From Phocoenobacter atlanticus subsp. cyclopteri (lineage in GTDB: Bacteria; Pseudomonadota; Gammaproteobacteria; Enterobacterales; Pasteurellaceae): DNA of 64,000 nucleotides. The stretch lies in the NCBI RefSeq assembly GCF_018343795.1, contig NZ_CP074346.1:1178001-1242000 (forward strand), in the 5' to 3' direction. Under the pieces are notes generated by a model. The model ran no database searches, was not told the DNA's origin, and saw nothing but the letters and a program-made list of their open reading frames with translations. The stretch's first letter is position 1, and each line of letters begins with the position of its first letter. Below are positions 17,058 through 29,085 of the stretch, one piece after another. The position numbers and the translations under genes are program-made.

Positions 17058-18290
17058 ATGGGATTAAACAATCTTTTTGAAAAAATGGAACCTGCCTTTC
17101 ATAAAGGTGGAAAGTATGAAAAATTCTATACTTTATTTGAAGCAGCTTATACCATTTTTTATACGCAAGGAACAGTAACCAAAAAAGACTCTCACGTTCG
17201 TGATGCTATAGATTCAAAACGAATGATGATTATTGTTTGGTTAGCTTTGTTTCCAGCAATGTTTTATGGAATGTTCAATGTGGGTGAACAAGCCATTGCA
17301 GCTACACATCATTTAGGATCATTAGCAGATAGTCTTGTAAATAACTGGCACTACGGTTTATCAGATATGTTAGGGGCAACCTTAAGCAATGATGCTGGTA
17401 TATTTAGTAAAATGCTCTTAGGCGCAACCTATTTTCTTCCTATTTATTTAACCATTTTCTTAGTGGGTGGTTTCTGGGAAGTCGTATTTGCAATGGTGCG
17501 TGGTCACGAAATTAATGAAGGTTTCTTCGTTACTTCTATTCTACTCGCATTGATTGTTCCACCAACATTACCATTATGGCAAGCAGCATTAGCGGCAAGT
17601 TTTGGGGTAGTTGTAGCTAAAGAAATATTTGGTGGTGTGGGTAAAAACTTTATGAACCCTGCATTAGCGGGTCGTGCATTTTTATTCTTTGCTTATCCTG
17701 CTCAAATTTCAGGGGATATGGTTTGGACTGCTGCAGATGGTTTTTCTGGTGCAACTGCTCTTTCCCAATGGGCAGCTGGTGGTCAAGGTGCATTAACGCA
17801 TTCAGTAACAGGTCAATCCATTACTTGGATGGATGCATTCTTAGGCAACATTCCAGGTTCTATGGGTGAAGTCTCAACCTTAATGCTTATAATTGGTGCC
17901 GCAATCATTGTCTTTACACGTATTGCTTCTTGGCGAATTATTGCAGGTGTAATGATCGGTATGATTGCAACATCGACATTATTCAATTTTATTGGCTCAG
18001 AAACTAACTCAATGTTTGCAATGCCTTGGTATTGGCATTTAGTATTAGGTGGTTTTGCACTTGGTATGTTCTTTATGGCAACTGACCCTGTGTCTGCATC
18101 ATTTACCAATAAAGGCAAATGGTGGTATGGAGCATTAATCGGTACAATGTGTGTCATTATTCGTGTAGCAAACCCAGCATACCCAGAAGGTATGATGTTA
18201 GCCATTTTATTCGCTAACTTGTTTGCACCATTATTTGACTATGTTGTTGTTCAAGCTAATATCAAACGTCGGAGAGCTCGTAATGTTTAA
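17058..18290 (+). CDS. nqrB: Na+-translocating NADH:quinone reductase subunit B
   Basis: A 410-residue membrane protein with about ten transmembrane segments. It carries a covalently bound FMN on the Thr of the SGAT motif ([11 protein letters not shown]) and lies on the sodium path. The start is [14 protein letters not shown], with GGAAGG as ribosome site overlapping the nqrA end; the open frame reaches 18 bp further upstream inside nqrA. It overlaps nqrC by 8 bp, a sign of translational coupling. Confidence 0.97.
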   Translation: MGLNNLFEKMEPAFHKGGKYEKFYTLFEAAYTIFYTQGTVTKKDSHVRDAIDSKRMMIIVWLALFPAMFYGMFNVGEQAIAATHHLGSLADSLVNNWHYGLSDMLGATLSNDAGIFSKMLLGATYFLPIYLTIFLVGGFWEVVFAMVRGHEINEGFFVTSILLALIVPPTLPLWQAALAASFGVVVAKEIFGGVGKNFMNPALAGRAFLFFAYPAQISGDMVWTAADGFSGATALSQWAAGGQGALTHSVTGQSITWMDAFLGNIPGSMGEVSTLMLIIGAAIIVFTRIASWRIIAGVMIGMIATSTLFNFIGSETNSMFAMPWYWHLVLGGFALGMFFMATDPVSASFTNKGKWWYGALIGTMCVIIRVANPAYPEGMMLAILFANLFAPLFDYVVVQANIKRRRARNV

Positions 18291-19056
18291 GAATAAAGAT
18301 AGCATTGGCGGAACAATTTCAATTGTTGTTCTGTTAAGTTTAGTTTGTTCAATTATTGTAGCTGGATCGGCAGTATTATTAAAATCAGCACAAGAAGAAC
18401 AAAAAGCATTGGATAAACAAAAAAACATTTTAAATGTGGCAGGTTTATTAAAGGGTGATGTAACTAAAAAAGAAGTGAAGCAAATTTATACTAAAAACAT
18501 TGAACCTCGAATTGTAGATTTGGCAACAGGGGACTATGTTGAAGGTATTAAAAACTTTGATGCAAAAGTGGCAGCAAAAGATCCTGCTCAAAATGTTAAA
18601 ATTTTACCTAATGATGATAAAGCCAGCATTCGCACTCGTGCAAAATATGCAGAAGTATATCTTGTAAAAGGTGAAGATAATCAATTAAGCCAAGTTATTG
18701 TTCCTATTTATGGAACAGGCTTATGGTCTGTGATGTATGGTTTTATTTCTATTCAACCAGATGGAAATACTATCAATGGTATTACATACTATGAGCAAGG
18801 TGAAACACCAGGATTAGGTGGTGAGATTGAAAATCCAAAATGGCAAGCTCAGTTTAAAGGTAAAAAATTACTGAATGAACAAGGTGAGTCTGCTATCACT
18901 ATCGCAAAAGGTGGTTCATCAGACAAAGAGCACGGAATTGATGCATTATCAGGTGCAACCTTAACGTCTCGTGGAGTTGATGGTACATTTAAATACTGGT
19001 TTAGTAAAAATGGCTTCGGTCCATATTTAGCAAAACTCAAAGCAGGAGCTAACTAA
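18283..19056 (+). CDS. nqrC: Na+-translocating NADH:quinone reductase subunit C
   Basis: A 257-residue protein with one N-terminal transmembrane helix ([20 protein letters not shown]) and a periplasmic FMN-binding domain. The FMN-carrying Thr is in [11 protein letters not shown] near the C-terminus. The true start is the ATG at 18283, with CGGAGAG ahead of it; a longer frame to 18223 lies inside nqrB. The stop and the nqrD start overlap as TAATG. Confidence 0.97.
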   Translation: MFKNKDSIGGTISIVVLLSLVCSIIVAGSAVLLKSAQEEQKALDKQKNILNVAGLLKGDVTKKEVKQIYTKNIEPRIVDLATGDYVEGIKNFDAKVAAKDPAQNVKILPNDDKASIRTRAKYAEVYLVKGEDNQLSQVIVPIYGTGLWSVMYGFISIQPDGNTINGITYYEQGETPGLGGEIENPKWQAQFKGKKLLNEQGESAITIAKGGSSDKEHGIDALSGATLTSRGVDGTFKYWFSKNGFGPYLAKLKAGAN

Positions 19057-19682
19057 TGGCAGATAAATCAAATATGAAAAAGTTATTGTTATCACCCGTA
19101 ATGGATAATAACCCAATTGCATTGCAAATTTTGGGTATCTGTTCTGCGTTAGCAGTAACGACAAAATTAGAAACTGCAGTGGTAATGACATTTGCGGTAA
19201 TTTTTGTAACAGCATTCTCAAACTTGTTTATTTCAATTATCCGTAACTATATTCCTAATAGTGTGCGTATTATTGTGCAAATGGCAATTATTGCATCATT
19301 AGTAATTTTGGTTGACCAAATATTACGTGCTTATGCTTATGGTTTGTCTAAACAGCTTTCGGTATTCGTTGGTTTGATTATTACAAACTGTATCGTAATG
19401 GGACGTGCAGAAGCCTTTGCAATGAAATCTGCCCCATTAGAAAGTTTTGTGGATGGTATCGGAAATGGTTTAGGTTATGGTGCAATTCTTGTGACTGTTG
19501 CCTTTATTCGTGAGCTAATTGGTTCAGGAAAATTATTTGGAATGACTGTTTTCCAAACCATTCAAGATGGTGGTTGGTATCAAACAAATGGCTTGTTCTT
19601 ACTTGCTCCAAGTGCGTTCTTTATCATCGGTTTTTTAATTTGGGGGCTTAGTACTCTCAAACCTGAACAAGTGGAGAAATAA
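19056..19682 (+). CDS. nqrD: Na+-translocating NADH:quinone reductase subunit D
   Basis: A 208-residue integral membrane subunit with about six transmembrane helices, paralogous to NqrE and to Rnf subunits. N-terminus is [24 protein letters not shown]. Together with NqrE it forms the inverted pair that holds an intramembrane 2Fe-2S centre in the known structure. It starts on the last base of the nqrC stop and ends 2 bp before nqrE, in the fixed operon order. Confidence 0.97.
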   Translation: MADKSNMKKLLLSPVMDNNPIALQILGICSALAVTTKLETAVVMTFAVIFVTAFSNLFISIIRNYIPNSVRIIVQMAIIASLVILVDQILRAYAYGLSKQLSVFVGLIITNCIVMGRAEAFAMKSAPLESFVDGIGNGLGYGAILVTVAFIRELIGSGKLFGMTVFQTIQDGGWYQTNGLFLLAPSAFFIIGFLIWGLSTLKPEQVEK

Positions 19683-19684
19683 TA

Positions 19685-20281
19685 ATGGAACATTATATTA
19701 GTCTATTTGTAAAATCTGTATTTATTGAAAATATGGCACTGTCTTTCTTCCTTGGTATGTGTACATTTCTTGCGGTATCTAAAAAAGTATCAACGGCTTT
19801 TGGTTTAGGAATCGCAGTAATTGTGGTTTTAGGTATTTCCGTACCTGTAAACCAATTAGTTTATGTTCACGTACTAAAAGAAAATGCACTTGTTGAAGGG
19901 GTTGATTTAACCTTCCTTAACTTTATTACCTTTATCGGTGTTATCGCTGCATTAGTACAAATTCTAGAAATGTTTTTAGATAAGTTTGTACCAGCACTTT
20001 ATAATGCATTAGGTATTTTCTTACCACTAATCACTGTAAACTGTGCAATTTTTGGTGGTGTATCATTTATGGTACAACGTGAATATAATTTTGCAGAATC
20101 AGTGGTTTACGGTATTGGCGCTGGTACAGGTTGGATGTTAGCCATCGTTGCTCTTGCAGGGATCACAGAGAAGTTAAAATATGCGGATATTCCAGCAGGA
20201 CTTCGTGGTTTAGGAATTACCTTTATTACCGCTGGTTTAATGGCATTAGGATTTATGTCATTTTCAGGTATTCAACTATAA
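19685..20281 (+). CDS. nqrE: Na+-translocating NADH:quinone reductase subunit E
   Basis: A 198-residue membrane subunit, [20 protein letters not shown]..., with six transmembrane segments and the conserved Cys positions in [14 protein letters not shown] and [10 protein letters not shown], expected to bind the shared 2Fe-2S cluster with NqrD. Ribosome site GTGGAG precedes the ATG. Confidence 0.97.
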   Translation: MEHYISLFVKSVFIENMALSFFLGMCTFLAVSKKVSTAFGLGIAVIVVLGISVPVNQLVYVHVLKENALVEGVDLTFLNFITFIGVIAALVQILEMFLDKFVPALYNALGIFLPLITVNCAIFGGVSFMVQREYNFAESVVYGIGAGTGWMLAIVALAGITEKLKYADIPAGLRGLGITFITAGLMALGFMSFSGIQL

Positions 20282-20293
20282 GGAGCATATCGA

Positions 20294-21520
20294 ATGAGTA
20301 ATTTTATTTTCGGTATTATCGTATTTACTGCAATCGTATTTGCATTAGCCGCACTTATTTTAGTGGCTAAATCAAAATTAGTAGATTCAGGCGATATTAC
20401 CATTTCAATCAATGATGATCCTGAAAAAGCAATTACATTACCTGCTGGAGGAAAACTACTAAATGCACTAGGTAGCAAAGGTATTTTTGTTTCTTCAGCT
20501 TGTGGGGGCGGTGGCTCTTGTGGTCAATGTGTGGTTAAAGTAAAAAGTGGTGGAGGTGAAATCCTACCAACTGAGCTTTCGCATATTACTAAACGTGAAG
20601 CACAAGAGGGTTATCGCTTATCTTGTCAAGTTAGTGTAAAAAGCAATATGGATGTTGAGTTACCAGAAGAGATCTTTGGTGTAAAAAAATGGGAATGTAC
20701 CGTTATTTCTAACGATAATGAGGCAACCTTTATCAAAGAGCTTAAGTTGGCAATTCCTGATGGTGAAGATGTGCCATTCCGCGCGGGTGGTTACATTCAA
20801 ATCGAAGCTGAACCACATACTGTGGCTTATAAAGATTTTGATATTCCAAAAGAGTACCACGAAGATTGGGACAAATTTGATTTATGGCGTTATGTATCTA
20901 AGGTTGATGAGCCTATCGTACGTGCTTACTCAATGGCTTCATACCCAGAAGAGAGAGGCATTATTATGCTAAACGTACGTATTGCAACGCCTCCTCCTCG
21001 TAACCCAGATGTTCCACCGGGTCAAATGTCATCATACATTTGGTCACTTAAAGCAGGTGATAAAGTCACAATTTCAGGTCCATTTGGTGAATTCTTTGCG
21101 AAAGACACCGATGCTGAAATGGTATTTATCGGTGGTGGTGCGGGTATGGCACCAATGCGTTCACATATCTTTGACCAACTAAAACGTTTGAAATCAAAAC
21201 GTAAAATGTCATTCTGGTATGGTGCAAGATCAAAACGTGAAATGTTCTATGTAAATGATTTTGATACGCTTGCAAAAGAGAATGAAAACTTTGAATGGCA
21301 CGTAGCACTTTCAGATCCACAACCTGATTATAATTGGACTGGTTACACGGGCTTTATTCACAATGTGCTTTATGAAAACTACTTAAAAGATCACGAAGCA
21401 CCAGAAGATTGTAAATACTATATGTGTGGACCTCCAATGATGAATGCAGCTGTAATTGGTATGCTAAAAGATCTAGGTGTTGAAGATGAAAACATCCTAC
21501 TTGATGATTTCGGTGGCTAA
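20294..21520 (+). CDS. nqrF: Na+-translocating NADH:quinone reductase subunit F
   Basis: A 408-residue electron-entry subunit. It has an N-terminal membrane anchor, a 2Fe-2S ferredoxin domain ([12 protein letters not shown] and a last Cys in RLSCQ), an FAD-binding domain (RAYSMASYP) and an NADH-binding domain ([26 protein letters not shown]). It takes hydride from NADH and feeds the Nqr chain. AAGGAG precedes the ATG. A terminator 42 bp downstream closes the operon. Confidence 0.97.
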   Translation: MSNFIFGIIVFTAIVFALAALILVAKSKLVDSGDITISINDDPEKAITLPAGGKLLNALGSKGIFVSSACGGGGSCGQCVVKVKSGGGEILPTELSHITKREAQEGYRLSCQVSVKSNMDVELPEEIFGVKKWECTVISNDNEATFIKELKLAIPDGEDVPFRAGGYIQIEAEPHTVAYKDFDIPKEYHEDWDKFDLWRYVSKVDEPIVRAYSMASYPEERGIIMLNVRIATPPPRNPDVPPGQMSSYIWSLKAGDKVTISGPFGEFFAKDTDAEMVFIGGGAGMAPMRSHIFDQLKRLKSKRKMSFWYGARSKREMFYVNDFDTLAKENENFEWHVALSDPQPDYNWTGYTGFIHNVLYENYLKDHEAPEDCKYYMCGPPMMNAAVIGMLKDLGVEDENILLDDFGG

Positions 21521-21561
21521 TTAAAAAATAATTATTTATTGAAATTTAATAGTATTATCAC

Positions 21562-21598
21562 AACCCCAAAATTTAAATATTATTTTGGGGTTCTTTGT
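21562..21598 (+). terminator. Terminator of the nqr operon
   Basis: AACCCCAAAAT (21562-21572) pairs with ATTTTGGGGTT (21582-21592), followed by a T-rich tract. It lies right behind nqrF. Confidence 0.8.
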
Positions 21599-21615
21599 AT
21601 CAATAAATAATAAGA

Positions 21616-21669
21616 TAGCGGTAAGATATTCATTATTTTTTGCAAATTCTTACATTTATCTACCCGCTA
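21616..21669. repeat. Degenerate inverted uptake-signal pair
   Basis: TAGCGGTAAGAT on the left and an ATCTACCCGCTA on the right flank a TTTTGCAAATT centre. It resembles the perfect USS pairs elsewhere in the window but has mismatches in both cores. It lies between the nqr terminator and parE. Confidence 0.45.
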
Positions 21670-21806
21670 TAGTCACAAAAAATAAGTTTATTACAAAAAA
21701 TAAAATTTAATAATTAATCATTAGCAACTAATGATTGTGACTTTTGTCGCAATTCGTTAAAATCTCGTTCTACTTTCAATAATACAAAAATCAGAGAAAA
21801 TTTTTT

Positions 21807-23738
21807 ATGGCAGAAAAACGTTACGATGCAGATGAGATAACCGTTCTTAAAGATCTTGAACCTGTTCAGCTTCGTCCAGGAATGTACACTGATACTACTC
21901 GTCCCAACCATTTAGGACAAGAAGTAATTGATAATAGTGTCGATGAAGCATTAGCAGGATTTGCAACCCAGATTGATGTTATTCTACATAAAGATAATTC
22001 TCTAGAAGTCATTGATGACGGACGTGGTATGCCTGTGGATATTCATTCCTCTGAAAAAATTTCAGGTGTGGAATTAATTCTAACCAAACTTCACGCAGGC
22101 GGTAAGTTCTCCAATAAAAATTACACTTTTTCAGGTGGTTTACACGGTGTAGGAATTTCAGTGGTAAATGCCCTTTCAGAACGTGTTGAAGTAACAATCA
22201 AGCGTGATGGTAAAGTGCATACTATTGCATTTTCAAACGGTGCAAAAATTGAAGAATTACAGGTTATTAAAAAATGTTTAAAACGTGATACTGGAACAGC
22301 CGTTCGTTTTTATCCAAATCCAAAATATTTTGATTCTGCCAAATTCTCTGTTAGCCGATTACGTCATCTATTACGTGCGAAAGCAGTACTTTGCCCTAAG
22401 CTAACCGTTAATTTTACGGATCATACTAATGATACCCAAGAAACTTGGTATTATGAAGATGGCTTATCCGATTATTTAACCGATGCCCTCAATGAATATG
22501 AAACATTGCCAAAAATACCTTTTACGGGAGATATTATAGAAGAAACGGATGCATTAAGTTGGGCATTAAGTTGGTTGCCTGAAAATGGTGAATTGATTGC
22601 AGAAAGTTATGTAAACTTAATTCCAACATTGCAAGGTGGTACACACGTTAATGGGTTGCGTCAAGGATTATTAAATGCAATGGCAGAATTCTGTGACTTC
22701 CGTAATCTTTTACCACGAGGAGTAAAATTAACAGCGGATGATGTTTGGAATCGTTGTAGTTATGTACTTTCTCTCAAAATGCAAGATCCTCAATTTGCAG
22801 GGCAAACCAAAGAGCGTTTATCTTCTCGTCAAGCGGCGAGTTATGTTTCAAATATTGTAAAAGATGCCTTTAGTTTATGGCTTAATCAAAATGTACAAGC
22901 AGCGCAACAAATTGCAGAATTAGCCATTAGTTCAGCACAACGCCGTTTACGTGCCTCAAAAAAAGTAGTACGTAAAAAATTGGTCAGTGGTCCTGCTCTA
23001 CCGGGTAAACTCGCTGATTGTACCGCTCAAGATTTAACTCGCACCGAACTTTTCCTTGTAGAAGGAGATTCTGCAGGAGGTTCAGCAAAACAAGCCCGTG
23101 ATAAAGAATTTCAAGCCATTTTACCGCTACGAGGTAAAATATTAAATACTTGGGAAGTATCACCAGAGCAGGTATTGGCATCCAATGAAGTACACGACAT
23201 TGCAGTAGCATTAGGCATAGATCCTGATAATGATGATTTAACTCAACTACGTTATGGCAAAGTGTGTATTCTTGCTGATGCAGATTCTGATGGTTTACAT
23301 ATCGCTACTCTACTTTGTGCCTTATTTTTACGCCATTTTCCAAAATTGGTTAAACAAGGACACGTTTATGTGGCAATGCCCCCTCTTTATCGTATTGATA
23401 TCGGCAAAAACGAAGTACATTATGCTTTAGATGAAGTGGAAAAAGAAGCAATTTTAACACGTCTGGCGAACAAACGAGGCAAACCTAATGTACAACGCTT
23501 TAAAGGATTAGGTGAGATGAATCCAAGTCAATTACGTGAAACCACAATGGATCCAAGTACACGCCGTTTAGTACAGCTTACTTTTGATGAAACAGCACAA
23601 GCACTTGACATAGTAAGTGAAATTGAAGATGAACCAAATACTTTTGAGATAATGGATATGCTATTAGCCAAAAAACGCTCAGAAGATCGTAAGCAGTGGT
23701 TACAACGTCGAGGTGATGAAGCGGATTTAGCCGTTTAA
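21807..23738 (+). CDS. parE: DNA topoisomerase IV subunit B
   Basis: A 643-residue GHKL ATPase and TOPRIM protein of the GyrB/ParE family. Seen are the RPGMYTDTTRPNHLGQEVIDNSVDEA ATP-binding motif, GGLHGVGISVVNALS, the TOPRIM EGDSAGGSAKQARD, PLRGKILN and ADADSDGLHIATLL. The shortness and the text identify ParE, not GyrB. With ParC it decatenates daughter chromosomes. parC does not follow: the next gene is convergent rplI, and a terminator comes in between. Confidence 0.96.
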   Translation: MAEKRYDADEITVLKDLEPVQLRPGMYTDTTRPNHLGQEVIDNSVDEALAGFATQIDVILHKDNSLEVIDDGRGMPVDIHSSEKISGVELILTKLHAGGKFSNKNYTFSGGLHGVGISVVNALSERVEVTIKRDGKVHTIAFSNGAKIEELQVIKKCLKRDTGTAVRFYPNPKYFDSAKFSVSRLRHLLRAKAVLCPKLTVNFTDHTNDTQETWYYEDGLSDYLTDALNEYETLPKIPFTGDIIEETDALSWALSWLPENGELIAESYVNLIPTLQGGTHVNGLRQGLLNAMAEFCDFRNLLPRGVKLTADDVWNRCSYVLSLKMQDPQFAGQTKERLSSRQAASYVSNIVKDAFSLWLNQNVQAAQQIAELAISSAQRRLRASKKVVRKKLVSGPALPGKLADCTAQDLTRTELFLVEGDSAGGSAKQARDKEFQAILPLRGKILNTWEVSPEQVLASNEVHDIAVALGIDPDNDDLTQLRYGKVCILADADSDGLHIATLLCALFLRHFPKLVKQGHVYVAMPPLYRIDIGKNEVHYALDEVEKEAILTRLANKRGKPNVQRFKGLGEMNPSQLRETTMDPSTRRLVQLTFDETAQALDIVSEIEDEPNTFEIMDMLLAKKRSEDRKQWLQRRGDEADLAV

Positions 23739-23790
23739 CCTATAAGATAAAGATAAATAAGTATATTTTTTGATACTTATTAAATAAAAA

Positions 23791-23812
23791 GGTCTAGATG
23801 TTTATCTAGACC
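23791..23812. terminator. Bidirectional terminator between parE and rplI
   Basis: GGTCTAGAT (23791-23799), loop GTTT, ATCTAGACC (23804-23812). It is flanked by AAAAA on the left (T-run for the minus strand) and TTTATC on the right. Confidence 0.75.
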
Positions 23813-23884
23813 TTTATCAGAAACCTTAAAACCATCTATTCTAAACTTAGACAGTTCTTAAAGCATTTTGTTTATTGTTAAAGA

Positions 23885-24334
23885 TTACTCTGCAACAACA
23901 ACGATAGTCACTTCAGATGCAACTTCTGCGTGAAGTTGAACTTTAACAGTATATTCGCCCAATGCACGAAGTGGACCTTCGCCTAAACGAACTTCACTTT
24001 TCGCTAATTCAACACCAGCTTTAGATACTGCATCAGCAATATCACGCGCACCAATTGAACCGAATAAACGACCATCTTCACCAGCATTAGATGCAACGGT
24101 AATTGCTTCTAGTGCATTCATTTGATCTGCTCGAGCTTGTGCTGCTGCTAATACTGCTGCTGCTTTTGCTTCTAATTCTGCACGACGTGCTTCAAAGTGT
24201 TCAATGTTTGCTTTCGTTGCCATAACTGCTTTACCCTGTGGGATTAAGTAGTTACGAGCAAAACCTGATTTAACATCTACTTGATCGCCCACACTACCTA
24301 GGTGAGCAATTTTGTCTAATAAAATAACTTGCAT
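23885..24334 (-). CDS. rplI: 50S ribosomal protein L9
   Basis: A 149-residue protein, [36 protein letters not shown]..., the standard bL9 N-domain followed by a long helix and C-domain. Last gene of the rpsF-priB-rpsR-rplI operon, 16 bp behind rpsR. Confidence 0.98.
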   Translation of the reverse strand: MQVILLDKIAHLGSVGDQVDVKSGFARNYLIPQGKAVMATKANIEHFEARRAELEAKAAAVLAAAQARADQMNALEAITVASNAGEDGRLFGSIGARDIADAVSKAGVELAKSEVRLGEGPLRALGEYTVKVQLHAEVASEVTIVVVAE

Positions 24335-24350
24335 TTACTGATTCCTCTTC

Positions 24351-24901
<551 letters not shown>

Positions 24902-24902
24902 C

Positions 24903-25268
24903 TTACTCGCCCGCACCTTCTGGTTTAGCATCAGAAGCTTTACGCTCATCTTTTGCTTTAGCCATTGGAGATGCTTCTGTTACGGCGTGCTTAGTACGAA
25001 TGATAACGTTACGAATAACGGCATCATTAAAACGGAAGTTTGTTTCTAGCTCGTCGATTACTGCTTGAGGCGCTTCTACATTCATTAACACATAGTGTGC
25101 TTTGTGTAGTTTATTAATTGGGTACGCTAATTGACGGCGACCCCAATCTTCTAAGCGATGAACTTGACCATTTGCTTCTTTAACAGAAGTAGTATAACGT
25201 TCGATCATACCTGGTACTTGTTCGCTTTGGTCCGGATGAACCATAAAAACGATTTCGTAGTGACGCAT
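24903..25268 (-). CDS. rpsF: 30S ribosomal protein S6
   Basis: A 121-residue protein, [26 protein letters not shown]..., with the usual charged C-terminal tail. First gene of the ribosomal operon. It partners S18 on the 30S subunit. In many bacteria the S6:S18 complex represses this operon through a leader hairpin; I did not find a convincing one in the short leader here. Confidence 0.98.
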   Translation of the reverse strand: MRHYEIVFMVHPDQSEQVPGMIERYTTSVKEANGQVHRLEDWGRRQLAYPINKLHKAHYVLMNVEAPQAVIDELETNFRFNDAVIRNVIIRTKHAVTEASPMAKAKDERKASDAKPEGAGE

Positions 25269-25467
25269 ATTGATCCTTACGGGTTAATCAGCCTTCGAGA
25301 TAGCTCAGTCACAACGCTTTCGAAAGCAAGGATAAAAAAATAAAAGTGTGACTGAAGGAGATATTATACGGATTATTTCTTTTTTCACAAGTAAAAATTT
25401 TGCAAAATGTTTAGTTAAACTGACCGCTTAGGAGTATAATGCGTCGTCAAATTTAAGGAACATAGAG

Positions 25468-26859
25468 ATGAAATTCAACCGCCAACATTATTTAGAAAAT
25501 ATCCAAAAACTATTTAAACTATCCACCCCCATTTTTATAGCCCAGCTTTCAATGTCTGGAATGGGATTGTCTGATATTATTATGGCAGGATTAGTGAGTG
25601 ATAATGATGTTTCCGCACTGGCGGTGAGTAACTCCATCTACTTCCCTCTTTTTCTTTTTGTAATTGGCGTAATTTATGCAATTACACCAATTGTTTCATA
25701 TCTGAACGGCTCAGGACAAAGTGAACTTATTGCACAACAAATTCGCCAAGGTTATTGGATTGTTTTTACATTAAGTATTCCTCTTATTATTATTTTTACC
25801 CATAGTCACTGGATTTTAGATTTTATGGAAACACCACCTGACTTTTCTATAAAATCACAACACTACCTTACTATTATGGCAATTGGCGTTATTCCTGCAT
25901 TGCTAATGGTGAATTTACGTTGTTTAAACGATGGACTTTCCACAACTAAACCTGCAATGTTTATTACCTTTATTGGATTATTAGTAAATATCATATTAAA
26001 TTACATTCTTATTTTTGGAAAATTTGGTTTTCCAGAAATGGGTGCGGTTGGCTGTGGCGTGGCGACGACCATTGTAAACTGGGTTATGTTTTTACTCCTA
26101 TTACACTATTGCTACACCACACCAAGTCAAAAAGATATTCACTTATTTGATAAATGGTTTGAACGCCCAAATAGAGCTATTTTATGTAAAATCATACGTT
26201 TAGGCTTACCTATCGCCTTTGCAACATTTACGGAAGTAATGCTATTTTCTGCCTCTGCATTATTGCTTTCTCCCCTTGGTGCTCAAGTGGTTGCCAGCCA
26301 TCAGGTTGCCTTACAAACAAGCTCTCTGTTCTTTATGATCCCATTTTCATTTGGTATCGGAGTCAGTATTATGGTTGGGCAAGCTTTAGGTAGAAAAGAT
26401 GTGGAAGAAGCAAAATATTTAAGCTACTACGCCATCGGTACAGCACTTATCTTAGCAAGTATTACGGCAGTTATTATTATTTTATTCAGTCACTGGATCC
26501 CTTATCTCTTTACCCAAAATGAAGTGTCGGTTGCAATGGCATCTTACTTACTTATTTTTGCTGCAATTTACCAACTTCCTGATGCTGTACAGGCTGTATG
26601 TAATGGTATTTTAAGAGGCTATAAACATACTCGCTCTATCACTTACATAACCATATTTTGTTATTGGGGAATTGGAATGCCATTTGGGTATATTCTTTCT
26701 CGTACTAATTGGATTGTTGAACCTCTTGGAGCAAAAGGTTTTTGGATGATGTTCTGTGTTTCATTATTGATTGTTGCAGGATTATTTGTTTACCAAATGC
26801 GAAAAATTCAACGTATTCCTGCAAATGAACTAATTGATAAGCTAGAAAATATGAAATAA
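25468..26859 (+). CDS. norM: MATE-family multidrug exporter, NorM-like
   Basis: A 463-residue inner-membrane protein with twelve predicted helices in two homologous halves. It begins MKFNRQHYLENIQKLFKLSTPIFIAQLSMSG with the MATE signature GLSDIIMAGLVSDNDVSALAV, and GVSIMVGQALGRKDVEEAK is the equivalent region of the second half. These antiporters expel cationic drugs and dyes using Na+ or H+. Strong ribosome site AAGGAAC. It is monocistronic, closed by a paired uptake signal with a T-run. Confidence 0.93.
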   Translation: MKFNRQHYLENIQKLFKLSTPIFIAQLSMSGMGLSDIIMAGLVSDNDVSALAVSNSIYFPLFLFVIGVIYAITPIVSYLNGSGQSELIAQQIRQGYWIVFTLSIPLIIIFTHSHWILDFMETPPDFSIKSQHYLTIMAIGVIPALLMVNLRCLNDGLSTTKPAMFITFIGLLVNIILNYILIFGKFGFPEMGAVGCGVATTIVNWVMFLLLLHYCYTTPSQKDIHLFDKWFERPNRAILCKIIRLGLPIAFATFTEVMLFSASALLLSPLGAQVVASHQVALQTSSLFFMIPFSFGIGVSIMVGQALGRKDVEEAKYLSYYAIGTALILASITAVIIILFSHWIPYLFTQNEVSVAMASYLLIFAAIYQLPDAVQAVCNGILRGYKHTRSITYITIFCYWGIGMPFGYILSRTNWIVEPLGAKGFWMMFCVSLLIVAGLFVYQMRKIQRIPANELIDKLENMK

Positions 26860-26871
26860 ATAGTCAAAAAT

Positions 26872-26932
26872 AAGCGGTTACATTGTAAGAAAAATTTGCA
26901 AATTTTTTCATACAAGTTACCGCTTGTTTTTT
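26872..26932 (+). terminator. Paired uptake signals acting as norM terminator
   Basis: AAGCGGTTAC (26872-26881) and GTTACCGCTT (26916-26925) flank a GAAAAATTTGCAAATTTTTTC palindrome and are followed by GTTTTTTAA. This is a head-to-head Apl-type USS pair with the shape of an intrinsic terminator, 13 bp behind norM. Confidence 0.7.
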
Positions 26933-26949
26933 AACTGCTCTTTATTTTA

Positions 26950-26963
26950 ATTGAACGTTCAAT
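26950..26963. promoter_or_regulatory. Probable BetI operator
   Basis: ATTGAACGTTCAAT is a perfect 14-bp palindrome, 54 bp upstream of betI. TetR-family regulators bind such sites. Its position at the head of betI-betB-betA, and its likeness to the GAACGTTCAA core in known bet control regions, suggest that BetI binds here and is released by choline. Confidence 0.65.
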
Positions 26964-27017
26964 CAAAATAAATTAAAATAACATAATCTTAATTACCGTC
27001 AATTAAAGGATCTTTTT

Positions 27018-27602
27018 ATGCCTAAAGTTGGTATGTTAGCAATTAGGCGACAACAACTTATTGAAGCAACATTAGTTTGTGTTGAAAGATATGGAGTGGC
27101 AGATACAACTATTGTTCAAATCGCACAACACGCAGGTTTATCTTCTGGAATAATTAGCCATTATTTTGGCGGAAAAATGGGATTATTGTATGAAACAATG
27201 CGTGATTTAATGAGAGAATTACGTGTCACCATCACTGAAAAAAGTAAGTCCGAAACTAATTTAACACCCTATCAAGCCATTGAAATTATTATTGATTGTA
27301 ATTTTGACCCCGATACTGACTCTGCCAGAATGAAAGTATGGCTTTCATTTTGGTCGATGAGTATGCACCAAGATGATCTGAATCGTTTACAAAAAATCAA
27401 TGACAGTCGCTTACATTCAAATTTATTATTTCATTTCAAAAAATTATTACCAAATCAACAAGCAAAAAATGCTGCACGAGGATTAGCCGCCTTAATTGAT
27501 GGCTTATGGCTACATGGTAGTTTACGTAGCGAGGAGTTTGATCATTATCAGGCTCGATTTATCGCAAAACAATTTCTAAACAAATTATTGGAGGAACAAT
27601 GA
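27018..27602 (+). CDS. betI: HTH-type transcriptional repressor BetI
   Basis: A 194-residue TetR-family protein. The helix-turn-helix is in [31 protein letters not shown] (about residues 33-63). The N-terminus [19 protein letters not shown] is characteristic of BetI. It represses the choline-to-betaine genes in the absence of choline. Its last codon overlaps the betB start by 4 bp (ATGA). Confidence 0.93.
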   Translation: MPKVGMLAIRRQQLIEATLVCVERYGVADTTIVQIAQHAGLSSGIISHYFGGKMGLLYETMRDLMRELRVTITEKSKSETNLTPYQAIEIIIDCNFDPDTDSARMKVWLSFWSMSMHQDDLNRLQKINDSRLHSNLLFHFKKLLPNQQAKNAARGLAALIDGLWLHGSLRSEEFDHYQARFIAKQFLNKLLEEQ

Positions 27603-29062
27603 AATTTCCCACTCAACAACTTTATATCAATGGTAAATACCACAAGGCTACAAGTGGGCGAACCTTTACCACAATCAATCCAGCCACAGGCGAAACCCTA
27701 GCAGAAATTCAAGTTGCTTCAAAAGAGGATATTGATTTTGCGGTAGATTGTGCCGTTAAAGCTCAAAAAAAATGGGCAGCATTAACCGCCGTAGAGCGTG
27801 CAAGAATTTTAAATAAAGCGGTAGCTATTTTACGTGAACGTAATGATGAGTTAGCACTTTTAGAAACCTTAGACACAGGTAAGCCTGTCAGTGAAACAAT
27901 GTATGTCGATATTGTAACTGGGGCTGATGTGATTGAATATTATGCAGGCTTAGCCACATCTATTGAAGGAACGCAAATTCCGCTTCGTGAAGACAGTTTT
28001 ATTTACACTCGCCGTGAGCCATTGGGCGTAATTGCAAGCATTGGTGCGTGGAATTATCCGATCCAAATCGCAATGTGGAAGTTAGCCCCAGCCTTAGCCG
28101 CAGGGAATGCTGTTGTCTTTAAACCAAGTGAGGTAACCCCTTTAACCACCTTAAAATTAGCAGAAATTTTAACCGAAGCCGGTGTGCCAGATGGTGTCTT
28201 TAATGTGGTAAACGGAACGGGAGCTGATATTGGCGATTTCTTAACCCAACATCCACATATTGACAAAGTCTCTTTCACTGGTGGATCTGCTACGGGTAAG
28301 AAAGTGTGTGCCAGTGCGATTACCTCTAACTTAAAAGAAGTGACGATGGAATTAGGCGGAAAATCGCCTGTGGTCATTTGTGATGATGCCGATTTAGATT
28401 TAGCAGCCGATATTGCCGTGATGGCGAACTTTTATAGCTCAGGTCAGGTTTGCACGAATGGTACTCGTGTTTTTGTTCCAGCGAAACTTAAAGCTGAATT
28501 TGAGCAAAAAGTATTAGAGCGTGTACAACGTTTTAAAATAGGCGATCCTCAAAATCCTGAAACAAACTTTGGTCCATTGGTTAGCGAACCGCATATGAAC
28601 CGAGTATTAAATTATATTGAGCTTGGTAAAAAAGAAGGGGCAAAATGCTTAATTGGTGGCGAACGTGAGATGAGTTTGCCACAAGGCTACTATGTACAAC
28701 CAACTGTATTTACTAATTGTACCGATGAAATGACCATTACCAAAGAAGAAATTTTTGGTCCTGTGATGAGTATTTTAAGCTATGAAACAGAACAAGAAGT
28801 CATTGAACGAGCAAATAATACGGAATATGGTTTAGCAGCTGGTGTGGTAACCAAAGACTTAAACAAAGCACACCGCATTATTCATCAGCTTGAAGCAGGT
28901 ATTTGTTGGATCAACACTTGGGGCGAATCTGACGCTAAAATGCCTGTCGGGGGTTATAAACAATCGGGTATTGGGCGTGAAAATGGGATCGAAACCTTAA
29001 AACATTATACCCAGACAAAATCAATCCAAGTTGAATTAGGCAGATTTGAATCTGTATTCTAA
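27599..29062 (+). CDS. betB: Betaine aldehyde dehydrogenase
   Basis: A 487-residue ALDH-superfamily enzyme that oxidises betaine aldehyde to glycine betaine with NAD(P)+. Visible motifs: [35 protein letters not shown] (cofactor), ELGGKSP with the catalytic Glu, and [15 protein letters not shown] with the catalytic Cys. GGAGGAA precedes the ATG inside the betI end. The product is an osmoprotectant. Confidence 0.96.
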   Translation: MKFPTQQLYINGKYHKATSGRTFTTINPATGETLAEIQVASKEDIDFAVDCAVKAQKKWAALTAVERARILNKAVAILRERNDELALLETLDTGKPVSETMYVDIVTGADVIEYYAGLATSIEGTQIPLREDSFIYTRREPLGVIASIGAWNYPIQIAMWKLAPALAAGNAVVFKPSEVTPLTTLKLAEILTEAGVPDGVFNVVNGTGADIGDFLTQHPHIDKVSFTGGSATGKKVCASAITSNLKEVTMELGGKSPVVICDDADLDLAADIAVMANFYSSGQVCTNGTRVFVPAKLKAEFEQKVLERVQRFKIGDPQNPETNFGPLVSEPHMNRVLNYIELGKKEGAKCLIGGEREMSLPQGYYVQPTVFTNCTDEMTITKEEIFGPVMSILSYETEQEVIERANNTEYGLAAGVVTKDLNKAHRIIHQLEAGICWINTWGESDAKMPVGGYKQSGIGRENGIETLKHYTQTKSIQVELGRFESVF

Positions 29063-29085
29063 TCTTAAAGAAAAAGGAGAACACA

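Noticed and set aside
18223-18282. 20-codon extension of nqrC into nqrB
   Set aside because: NqrC begins with its membrane helix at [10 protein letters not shown], with CGGAGAG ahead of that ATG.
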